39,044 nt of DNA. Origin: Streptomyces albospinus (GTDB lineage Bacteria; Actinomycetota; Actinomycetes; Streptomycetales; Streptomycetaceae). Below, in pieces: positions 25,985 to 32,987 of this stretch. The stretch is taken from positions 267,528 to 306,571 of the forward strand of contig NZ_BMRP01000004.1 of NCBI RefSeq assembly GCF_014648695.1, written 5' to 3'. Each line of letters starts with the position of its first letter. The stretch's first letter is position 1. The position numbers were made by a program, and so were the translations under genes. The notes beneath the pieces are model-generated. The model was not told where the DNA came from. It saw only the letters and a list, made by a program, of their open reading frames with translations, and did no database searches.

Positions 25985-27433
25985 GTGACCCGCCCGTCGC
26001 CCGCCACCACCCCGGCACGAAGCGCTGCGCGCTACCGCTTCCCGTCGCTGTCGCCCGCCACCGCCCCGCGCGCGAGCTCGGCGCGCTCCGGTGCGGCGAC
26101 CGAAACCCCGGACGCCACCCGGGTCGCGCGCCTGCGCCAGTGGCACCGGACGCATGCGCTCGCCGTCGACGCCGCCGTGGCGGTGGTGGCGTTCGCGGTG
26201 ATCCTGTGCGGTGCGGTGGCCGCGCCGCACGGCGGGCACGGCCCGCACGTCCCGCGCTTCGGATTGCGTCATCTGACGGCCACCACGGTGGTGCTGGCCG
26301 CCCTCGCCTCCGGCGCGCTGGTGCTGCGCCGCCGGATGCCCCGTACGGTGCTGGCCGCGACCTGCGGGCTGACCGTCGTCGAAATCCTCGTGCAGTCCGA
26401 CGATCCGCGCGTGCCGGTGGCCGGTTCCGCGGTGATCGCGCTGTTCACCCTGGCGTCCCGGACCGACCGACCCACCACCTGGCGGGTCGGCGCGCTGACC
26501 GTCGTCGTGCTGACCGCCGCCGCGATGTTCTTCGGGCACCGGGCCTGGTACGCCCAGGAGAACCTCGCGATCTTCGCCTGGACGGGCATGGCGGCGGCGG
26601 CCGGCGACGCGGTCCGCAGCCGCCGGGCGTACGTGGACGCCATCCGCGAGCGCGCCGAACGCGCCGAGCGCACCCGCGAGGAGGAGGCCCGCCGCCGGGT
26701 CGCCGAGGAGCGGCTGCGCATCGCCCGGGAGCTGCACGACGTCGTCGCCCACCACATCGCCCTGGTCAACGTCCAGGCTGGGGTCGCCTCGCACGTCATG
26801 GACAACCGCCCCGACCAGGCCAAGCAGGCACTGGCCCATGTCCGCGAGGCGTCCCGCTCGGCACTGGAGGAGCTCCGCGCCACCGTCGGCCTGCTGCGCC
26901 AGTCCGACGACCCCAAGGCGCCGACCGAGCCCGCGCCGGGCCTCGGCGTCCTGGACCAGCTGATCGACGGCTTCGTCCGCGCCGGGCTCCCCGTGGACCT
27001 GGAGCTGCCCACCCTCCCCCAGCTACCGCTGGGAGGTACCCCCAGCCCGCCACCGCCCCGAGCGGAAGCGCTTCGCGCTGTGGTGACATCGCCCCAGGCC
27101 CTCCCCGCCTCCGTCGACCTCACCGCCTACCGCGTAGTCCAGGAGGCGCTGACCAACGTCCGCAAGCACGCCGGCGAGGGCGCCCGCGCCGCGGTGCGGA
27201 TCGTCCGCTCGGAGACCGCGCTGACCGTGACCGTCCGCGACGACGGCACCGGCGGCCCGGCGGACGGGGAGGGGGAGCCGCACGGCAGCGGTGGCGGGCA
27301 TGGTCTGATCGGGATGCGCGAGCGGGTCTTCGCACTGCGCGGCACGGTCGCCACCGGGCCGCGCCCGACCGGCGGCTTCCAGGTGCGGGTCACCCTGCCA
27401 CTGAACGGCGCCCGCGCGGACGAGACGACATGA
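25985..27433 (+). CDS. Sensor histidine kinase, NarL/LiaS-type (HisKA_3)
   Basis: A membrane kinase of 482 residues. About five membrane helices lie between residues 58 and 205. A coiled linker (RERAERAERTREEEARRR) leads to the HisKA_3 dimerisation motif RLRIARELHDVVAHHIALVNVQAG with phospho-acceptor His251. The HATPase_c domain has the N-box QEALTNVRKHA and the G-box GHGLIGMRERVFALRG. Between them (about 342-374) is an unusual Pro-rich insertion encoded by a palindromic repeat. GTG 25985 begins just after a terminator and has no visible ribosome site, so the real start could be downstream, because the first 45 residues are low complexity. The kinase is paired with the response regulator 16 bp downstream. 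Confidence 0.9.
   Translation: MTRPSPATTPARSAARYRFPSLSPATAPRASSARSGAATETPDATRVARLRQWHRTHALAVDAAVAVVAFAVILCGAVAAPHGGHGPHVPRFGLRHLTATTVVLAALASGALVLRRRMPRTVLAATCGLTVVEILVQSDDPRVPVAGSAVIALFTLASRTDRPTTWRVGALTVVVLTAAAMFFGHRAWYAQENLAIFAWTGMAAAAGDAVRSRRAYVDAIRERAERAERTREEEARRRVAEERLRIARELHDVVAHHIALVNVQAGVASHVMDNRPDQAKQALAHVREASRSALEELRATVGLLRQSDDPKAPTEPAPGLGVLDQLIDGFVRAGLPVDLELPTLPQLPLGGTPSPPPPRAEALRAVVTSPQALPASVDLTAYRVVQEALTNVRKHAGEGARAAVRIVRSETALTVTVRDDGTGGPADGEGEPHGSGGGHGLIGMRERVFALRGTVATGPRPTGGFQVRVTLPLNGARADETT
27012..27045 (+). repeat. Small palindromic repeat inserted in frame in the kinase gene
   Basis: CCCAGC-TACC-GCTGGG (27018-27033) followed by AGGTACCCCCAG (27034-27045) gives two mutually exclusive stems: CCCAGC/GCTGGG and CTGGG/CCCAG. 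This form, a C-rich run, a short hairpin and then a GGTxCCCCC run, resembles small dispersed repeats that I recall from many Streptomyces genomes. Here it lies inside a coding region and encodes LPQLPLGGTPSP. Confidence 0.5.
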
Positions 27434-27449
27434 CCACGAGGGCGACGCG

Positions 27450-28136
27450 ATGACGATCAAGGTGCTGCTGGCCGACGACCAGACGCTGCTGCGCAGCGCG
27501 TTCCGCATCCTCGTCGACTCCGAGCCCGACATGACGGTGGTGGGGGAGGCGTCCGACGGGGCGCAGGCGTACGAGCTGACGCGCGCGGCCCGCCCCGACG
27601 TCGTCCTCATGGACATCCGGATGCCCGGCACCGACGGCCTGGCCGCCACCCGCATGATCAGCCAGGACCCGGAGCTCACCGGTGTCCGGGTGGTCATCCT
27701 GACCACCTTCGAGGTCGACGACTACGTCATCCAGTCGCTGCGGGCCGGGGCCAGCGGCTTCCTCGGCAAGGGCGCCGAACCGGACGAGATGCTGGGCGCG
27801 ATCCGTGTCGCGGCGGCCGGGGAGGCGCTGCTGTCGCCCGCGGCGACCAAGGGCCTGATCGCCAAGTTCCTTGCGCAGGGCGACAGTTCGGGCGAACAGG
27901 GCCCCTCCGGGCCGGGCGCCGAGCGGCTGGCCACGCTCACCGGACGGGAGCGCGAGGTGCTGGGCCTGGTGGCCGGCGGGCTGTCCAACGACGAGATCGC
28001 CGAGCAGCTGGAAGTCAGCCCGCTCACCGTCAAGACGCACGTCAACCGCGCGATGGCCAAGCTCGGCGCCCGCGACCGCGCCCAGCTGGTGGTCATCGCC
28101 TACGAATCGGGACTCGTACGCCCACGGGTGCAGTGA
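27450..28136 (+). CDS. Response regulator, NarL/FixJ family
   Basis: A regulator of 228 residues. The receiver domain has the acidic pair Asp9/Asp10 (VLLADDQTLLR), the phospho-acceptor Asp55 (VVLMDIRMPG), the switch Thr (VVILTTFEVDDYV) and the conserved Lys (GFLGKGAEPDEML). The C-terminal LuxR-type HTH reads LTGREREVLGLVAGGLSNDEIAEQLEVSPLTVKTHVNRAMAKLGARDRAQLV. The start has GAGGG upstream. It forms a two-gene operon with the kinase. Likely targets by position are the RND transporter downstream or the pspA genes upstream, but this is inference. Confidence 0.94.
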   Translation: MTIKVLLADDQTLLRSAFRILVDSEPDMTVVGEASDGAQAYELTRAARPDVVLMDIRMPGTDGLAATRMISQDPELTGVRVVILTTFEVDDYVIQSLRAGASGFLGKGAEPDEMLGAIRVAAAGEALLSPAATKGLIAKFLAQGDSSGEQGPSGPGAERLATLTGREREVLGLVAGGLSNDEIAEQLEVSPLTVKTHVNRAMAKLGARDRAQLVVIAYESGLVRPRVQ

Positions 28137-28143
28137 GGGTGGA

Positions 28144-28174
28144 GCGGTCCGTACTCCCAACGCGGTACGGCCGC
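28144..28174 (+). terminator. Hairpin after the response regulator
   Basis: GCGG-CCGTAC with one bulged T (28144-28154) pairs with GTACGGCCGC (28165-28174), 10 bp in total, starting 8 bp after the stop codon. The transporter 190 bp downstream therefore probably has its own promoter in 28175-28327, although none was recognised. Confidence 0.55.
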
Positions 28175-28327
28175 TGACCGGAAACCGACCTGCGAGCGAG
28201 GAAAACCGGCCTGGCCATGGCGGAGGGTGTAGGTGGGCCGGTGCCGGCCCTTCCCGCCGGGTCCGCAAGGGCCGCCGACGTCGTCCGACCTCCCCGGACT
28301 TCTCTGAACAGAAGAGAGACCCCACCC

Positions 28328-31300
28328 ATGTCCTGGCTGTCCCGAATCAGCCTCGTACAACGGGGCCTGATAGCGCTGATGTCGATCGTCGCGATCGCCT
28401 TCGGCGCCATCGCGATCCCGCAGCTCAAACAGCAGCTCCTGCCGTCCATCGACCTGCCGATGGTGTCCGTGATCACGCCCTACCAGGGTGCGTCGCCCGA
28501 TGTCGTCGAGAAGCAGGTGATCGAGCCGCTGGAGAACGGCATCCAGGCGGTCAGCGGCATCAAGAGCGTCACCTCGACGTCGAGCGAGGGCTCCGGCGTC
28601 ATCATGGCGCAGTTCGACTACGGCAACGACTCCAAGACCCTCGTCGCCGATGTCCAGCAGGCCGTCAACCGGGCCCGTGCGAAGCTGCCCAAGGACGTCG
28701 ACCCGCAGGTGGTCTCGGGCGGCACGGACGACCTGCCCACCGTCGTCCTGGCGGTCTCGTCCTCGTCGAAGGACCAGCAGACCCTCGCCGACCAGCTCAA
28801 CCGCAGCGTCGTCCCGGACCTGAAGAACATCGACGGGGTCGGCCAGGTCAACGTCAGCGGCGTCCAGGACCGGATCGTCGCGGTCACCCCCGACAACCAG
28901 AAGCTCGCCGCCGCCGGGCTGAACCCCGCGGCGCTCGGCCAGGCACTCCAGGCCGGCGGTACGTCGGTGCCGGCCGGCGCGTTCGCCGAGAACGGGCAGA
29001 GCAGGACCGTCCAGGTCGGCGCCGGGTTCACCTCCGTCCGGCAGATCGAGGACCTGATGGTCGCCCCGTCCGCGGGGCCGGGCGGTGCGGCCGGCGGCCA
29101 GGGCGGCAAGGCGGTCCGGCTCGGGGACGTCGCCACCGTCAAGGAGACGTCGGCCACCCCGACCTCCATCACCCGCACCGACGGCAAGCCCAGCCTCTCC
29201 GTCACCGTGACGATGAACCAGGACGGCAGCGCCGTCGCCATCTCCGACGCGGTCAAGGGCAAGCTGGGCAAGATCCGCCAGGACCTCGGCACCGGCACCA
29301 GCGTCACCATCGCCTCCGACCAGGGCCCGCAGGTCTCCAAGTCCATCGAGTCGCTGACCACCGAGGGCCTGCTCGGCCTGGCCATGGCCGTGATCGTGAT
29401 CCTGGTCTTCCTGCTCAGCCTGCGCTCGACCCTGGTCACCGCGGTCTCCATCCCGCTGTCCGTGGTCATCACGCTGATCGTGCTGTGGACCGGGAACCTC
29501 TCCCTCAACATGCTCACCCTCGGCGCGCTGACCATCGCCATCGGCCGCGTCGTCGACGACTCGATCGTCGTCCTGGAGAACATCAAGCGGCACCTGGGCT
29601 ACGGCGAGGAGCGCCGCGAGGCCATCCTCACGGCCGTCAAGGAGGTCTCCGGCGCGATCACCTCCTCCACCCTCACCACCGTCGCGGTCTTCCTCCCGAT
29701 CGGTGTGGTCGGCGGGATGGTCGGCGCCCTCTTCGGCTCCTTCTCCATCACCGTGACCGTCGCGCTGCTCTCCTCGCTGCTGGTCTCCCTGACGGTGGTG
29801 CCGGTCCTGTCGTACTGGTTCCTGCGCGCCCCGGAAATCCCCGAGGGCACCGACCCCGAGGCGCTGCGCCGCGCGGCCGAGGAGAAGGAGACCCGCAGCC
29901 CGCTCCAGCGCCTCTACGTCCCGGTCCTGCGCTTCGCCACCCGCCGCCGCTTCACCAGCCTGCTGATCGCCGTGGTGATCCTCGTCGGCACGTTCGCCAT
30001 GGGCCCGCTGCTGAAGACCAACTTCTTCGACCAGGGCAAGCAGGACACCCTCAGCATCAAGCAGGAGCTGAAGCCCGGTACGAGCCTCGGCGCGGCCGAC
30101 ACCCAGGCCAAGAAGATCGAGCAGCTGCTCGCCGACACCAAGGACGTCAAGGACTACCAGGTCACCGTCGGCTCCTCCGGCATGATGGCGGCCTTCGGCG
30201 GCGGCACCGGCGCCAACCAGGCCGGCTACCAGGTCAAGTTGAAGGACGCCGCGGACTCCGCCAGGGTCACCGACGACCTGCGGGCCGGCCTCGCCAAGCT
30301 CGGCCCGTCCATCGGCGACACCACCGTCACCGCGGGCGGCGCCGGCTTCGGCAACCAGAACCTGAGCGTGGTCGTCAAGGCCGGCGACCCCGCCGTCCTC
30401 AAGCAGGCCAGCGAGCAGGTCCGCAAGGCCGTCGCCGGGCTCGACCACGTCACCGACGTCCAGAGCGACCTCGCGCAGAGCGTGCCGCGGATCTCCGTCA
30501 CGCCCAACGACAAGGCCGCCGCGGCCGGTTACAACCAGACCACCCTCGGTGCGGCCGTCGCCCAGGCGGTCGGCGGTACGCCCAGCGGCAAGGCCGTCCT
30601 GGACGACACCGAGCGCGACGTGGTGATCAAGTCGGCCCACCCGGCCACCACCGAGGCCCAGTTGGAGGACCTGCCGATCCCGACCCCGGGCGGGATGGCG
30701 AAGCTGGGCGACCTCGCCACCGTCAAGACCGTCCCCGGTCCCGTCCGGATGACCCGCATCGACGGTGCCCGCTCGGCGACCGTCACCGCCAAGCCCACCG
30801 GCGACAACACCGGCGCGGTCTCCACCCAGCTCCAGAGCAGGATCAAGAGCCTGAAGCTGCCGTCCGGCGCCACCGCGACCATCGGCGGCGTCTCGCAGGA
30901 CCAGGGCGACGCCTTCTCCTCGCTCGGCCTGGCCATGCTCGCGGCCATCGCGATCGTCTTCCTGCTGCTGGTGGGCACCTTCAAGTCCATCGTCCAGCCG
31001 CTGATCCTGCTGATCTCGATCCCGTTCGCGGCCACCGGCGCGATCGGACTGCTGGTCGCCACCGGCACCCCGCTCGGCGTCCCGGCGATGATCGGCATGC
31101 TGATGCTCATCGGCATCGTGGTCACCAACGCCATCGTGCTGATCGACCTGATCAACCAGTACCGCGCGCAGGGTCACGGCGTCGTCGAGGCCGTCGTCGA
31201 GGGCGGCCGGCACCGCCTCCGCCCCATCCTGATGACGGCGCTCGCGACGATCATGGCGCTGCTCCCGATGGCGATGTCCATCACCGGCGACGGCGGCTTC

Positions 31301-31507
31301 ATATCCCAGCCGCTGGCGGTCGTGGTCATCGGCGGCCTGATCACCTCCACGCTCCTCACCCTCCTCCTCGTCCCCACGCTCTACGCGATGATCGAGCTCC
31401 GCAAGGAGCGCCGGGCGAAGAAGAAGGCGGCGAAGCGGGCGAAGAAGGACGGCGCCCCGCCGGCGTCCGCCGACACCGACCGGCAGCCGGAGCCGGCCGG
31501 GGTGTGA
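28328..31507 (+). CDS. RND superfamily efflux transporter permease (AcrB/HAE1-type)
   Basis: A transporter of 1,059 residues with the RND plan: one N-terminal helix (LIALMSIVAIAFGAIAIPQLKQQLLPSIDLPMVSVITPYQGASPDVVEKQVIEPLE), a large outside loop, helices 2-6 (about 340-510), a second loop, and helices 8-12. The proton-relay Asp in TLGALTIAIGRVVDDSIVVLENI and the mirror-image block MLIGIVVTNAIVLIDLINQYR are present, with GRHRLRPILMTALATIMALLPM after it. The C-terminus is Lys-rich. No membrane-fusion adaptor or outer-membrane channel gene is adjacent, as expected for a monoderm. The substrate is unknown. ATG 28328 begins the family N-terminus. Confidence 0.93.
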   Translation: MSWLSRISLVQRGLIALMSIVAIAFGAIAIPQLKQQLLPSIDLPMVSVITPYQGASPDVVEKQVIEPLENGIQAVSGIKSVTSTSSEGSGVIMAQFDYGNDSKTLVADVQQAVNRARAKLPKDVDPQVVSGGTDDLPTVVLAVSSSSKDQQTLADQLNRSVVPDLKNIDGVGQVNVSGVQDRIVAVTPDNQKLAAAGLNPAALGQALQAGGTSVPAGAFAENGQSRTVQVGAGFTSVRQIEDLMVAPSAGPGGAAGGQGGKAVRLGDVATVKETSATPTSITRTDGKPSLSVTVTMNQDGSAVAISDAVKGKLGKIRQDLGTGTSVTIASDQGPQVSKSIESLTTEGLLGLAMAVIVILVFLLSLRSTLVTAVSIPLSVVITLIVLWTGNLSLNMLTLGALTIAIGRVVDDSIVVLENIKRHLGYGEERREAILTAVKEVSGAITSSTLTTVAVFLPIGVVGGMVGALFGSFSITVTVALLSSLLVSLTVVPVLSYWFLRAPEIPEGTDPEALRRAAEEKETRSPLQRLYVPVLRFATRRRFTSLLIAVVILVGTFAMGPLLKTNFFDQGKQDTLSIKQELKPGTSLGAADTQAKKIEQLLADTKDVKDYQVTVGSSGMMAAFGGGTGANQAGYQVKLKDAADSARVTDDLRAGLAKLGPSIGDTTVTAGGAGFGNQNLSVVVKAGDPAVLKQASEQVRKAVAGLDHVTDVQSDLAQSVPRISVTPNDKAAAAGYNQTTLGAAVAQAVGGTPSGKAVLDDTERDVVIKSAHPATTEAQLEDLPIPTPGGMAKLGDLATVKTVPGPVRMTRIDGARSATVTAKPTGDNTGAVSTQLQSRIKSLKLPSGATATIGGVSQDQGDAFSSLGLAMLAAIAIVFLLLVGTFKSIVQPLILLISIPFAATGAIGLLVATGTPLGVPAMIGMLMLIGIVVTNAIVLIDLINQYRAQGHGVVEAVVEGGRHRLRPILMTALATIMALLPMAMSITGDGGFISQPLAVVVIGGLITSTLLTLLLVPTLYAMIELRKERRAKKKAAKRAKKDGAPPASADTDRQPEPAGV

Positions 31508-31538
31508 CGCCCCCGGCCCGCTGACGACCGGTACGCAC

Positions 31539-31577
31539 CGAGCCCCCGCCGCCTCCTCGCGAGGCCGCGGGGGCTCG
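31539..31577 (+). terminator. Terminator after the RND transporter gene
   Basis: CGAGCCCCCGC (31539-31549) pairs with GCGGGGGCTCG (31567-31577), with a further inner stem GCCTC/GAGGC. It lies 31 bp after the transporter stop codon. Confidence 0.8.
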
Positions 31578-31743
31578 GCTGTGCCAGGATGCGGCTGCCG
31601 GGTAACCGGTGAACCCGCGGGGCAGTTGACACCACATGACCTCTGGCCAGGAATCTCCGCCGCCCCGCGGCCCCGTGGTTAGCGATCCCGGTCCCCGGGT
31701 ACCGCCGTCGCGGGAGGCATCCGCATCCCGGAAGGGGGACTTC

Positions 31744-31857
31744 ATGGGTAAGCACGGAGACGGCAGGGACGGCCAGGACGGCGACAAGCGGCAGAGTCCG
31801 AAAGAGTCCGACGGCCAGTGGAACAAGCCGGTGAGCGACCCGCCCAAGAAGAAGTAG
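31744..31857 (+). CDS. Candidate RiPP precursor peptide (imiditide-like), 37 aa, four Asp-Gly sites
   Basis: A very hydrophilic peptide of 37 residues that begins MGKHGDGRDGQDGD and ends WNKPVSDPPKKK. It has Asp-Gly pairs at 6-7, 9-10, 12-13 and 23-24, with no Cys and no Ser/Thr clusters typical of lanthipeptides. Asp-Gly is the sequence most prone to aspartimide formation. The ATG at 31744 follows a good ribosome site (GAAGGGGGA, about 4-5 bases before). The same frame could start at ATG 31636, but that start lacks a site. It ends 14 bp before a PIMT-like O-methyltransferase gene of the RiPP-associated type. By analogy with imiditides, which need only a precursor and a PIMT homologue, it is likely the substrate of that enzyme. 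Which Asp would be modified cannot be read. A housekeeping small protein remains possible. Confidence 0.65.
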   Translation: MGKHGDGRDGQDGDKRQSPKESDGQWNKPVSDPPKKK

Positions 31858-31871
31858 CCGGGCGGCCCGCC

Positions 31872-32963
31872 ATGTCCTCGCCGAGCCGGCTCCTGGAGAT
31901 CCTGCGCAACAAGGGCGCCCTGGCGCCGGATTGGGCGCCGACCGTCGCCGCCGTCGACCGCGCCCACTTCGTTCCCGACACCTTCGAAGTGGCCGACCGC
32001 ACCGTCTCCCGTTCCCGCGACGAGGACGAGTGGCGGCGCATGGTCTACGCGGACCTGCCGCTGATCACCCAGTACAACGACGGTGAGAAGGCGGACGACG
32101 GGCAGGTCGGCTTCCCCACCTGCTCGACCTCCATGCCCTCCCTGATGCTCACCATGGACGACATCGTCCAGGACGGGGACGCGGTACTGGAGATCGGGAC
32201 CGGCACCGGCTACCACGCCGCATGGCTCGCCCACCGCCTCGGCGAGGACCGCACGACCACCATCGAGACCGACCAGGCCCTCCACGCCATCGCCCGCCGC
32301 AACCTCGAACGGGCCGGTCTGCGCCCGTACATGGTCTGCGGCGACGGCCTCGCCGGCGTCCCCGAACGGGCCCGCTACGACCGCGTCATCGCCACCTGCA
32401 CGGTCCGCGACATCCCCTACGCCTGGGTGGCCCAGACCGCCGACGAGGGAACGATCCTCACCCCGTGGGGCTCCTCGTTCCACTCCTATTCCTTCGCCAC
32501 CCTGACCGTCCACGACGGCGAGGCGACCGGCGGCTTCTCCGGCCGCCCGTCCTTCATGTGGGCCCGTCAGCAACGCCGTTCGTACGGCCGCATCGAGGAC
32601 TGGTACCACGGCGAAGCGGGCGACACCGCCCGCACCGCCATCGACCCCCGCGTCCTGGAGGACGACCTCGACGCCCGCTTCGCCGTCGGCCTGCGCGTAC
32701 GGGACGCCTGGCCGCTCCTGTACCCCGCCGACGACGGCAGCGACGAGGCCACGTACTGGCTCTTCGACGACGCCCGCACGTCCTGGGCCACCGTCGAATA
32801 CGTCCCCGGCCACGAGACGTACGAGACCGAGCAGTTCGGCCCGCGCCGGCTGTGGGACGAGGTCTCGGCGGCCTACCGCGACTGGCTCGCGGACGGCAGC
32901 CCACCGCGGGACGCCCACCGCATCACGATCAGTCCGTCCCGGCAGTGGGTCGGGACGGACTGA
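31872..32963 (+). CDS. PIMT-like O-methyltransferase of the RiPP-associated type
   Basis: A protein of 363 residues, much longer than housekeeping protein-L-isoaspartate methyltransferases (about 210-230). Residues 70-200 are the PIMT/Rossmann SAM-dependent domain: PTCSTSMPSLMLTMDDIVQDGDAVLEIGTGTGYHAAWLAHRLG (motif I), TTIETDQALHAIARRNLERAG, then RVIATCTVRDIPYAWVAQTADEGTILTPWG. The C-terminal extension (about 220-363) ends with GPRRLWDEVSAAYRDWLADGSPPRDAHRITISPSRQWVGTD. This matches the C-terminal motif I recall for methyltransferases in graspetide, lasso and imiditide clusters. Such enzymes methylate an Asp carboxylate, which then cyclises to aspartimide. ATG 31872 is preferred; an in-frame GTG at 31818 overlaps the peptide gene. 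Confidence 0.85.
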   Translation: MSSPSRLLEILRNKGALAPDWAPTVAAVDRAHFVPDTFEVADRTVSRSRDEDEWRRMVYADLPLITQYNDGEKADDGQVGFPTCSTSMPSLMLTMDDIVQDGDAVLEIGTGTGYHAAWLAHRLGEDRTTTIETDQALHAIARRNLERAGLRPYMVCGDGLAGVPERARYDRVIATCTVRDIPYAWVAQTADEGTILTPWGSSFHSYSFATLTVHDGEATGGFSGRPSFMWARQQRRSYGRIEDWYHGEAGDTARTAIDPRVLEDDLDARFAVGLRVRDAWPLLYPADDGSDEATYWLFDDARTSWATVEYVPGHETYETEQFGPRRLWDEVSAAYRDWLADGSPPRDAHRITISPSRQWVGTD

Positions 32964-32987
32964 ACGGTCGGCCCTTGCGCGCGGCGC

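Noticed and set aside
28100..31213. Minus-strand frame opposite the RND transporter
   Set aside because: Composition (Asp/Gly/Ala/Val-rich, no motifs) and full overlap with a well-supported transporter mark it as a shadow.
31636..31743. N-terminal extension of the 37-aa peptide from ATG 31636
   Set aside because: There is no ribosome site before 31636, whereas ATG 31744 has a strong one. The extension is Pro/Ser-rich without leader-like features, though it cannot be fully excluded.
31744..32963. Graspetide or lanthipeptide cluster
   Set aside because: No ATP-grasp ligase, lanthionine synthetase, lasso cyclase or protease is nearby, and the peptide lacks Cys and the usual core motifs. Only a PIMT homologue is present.
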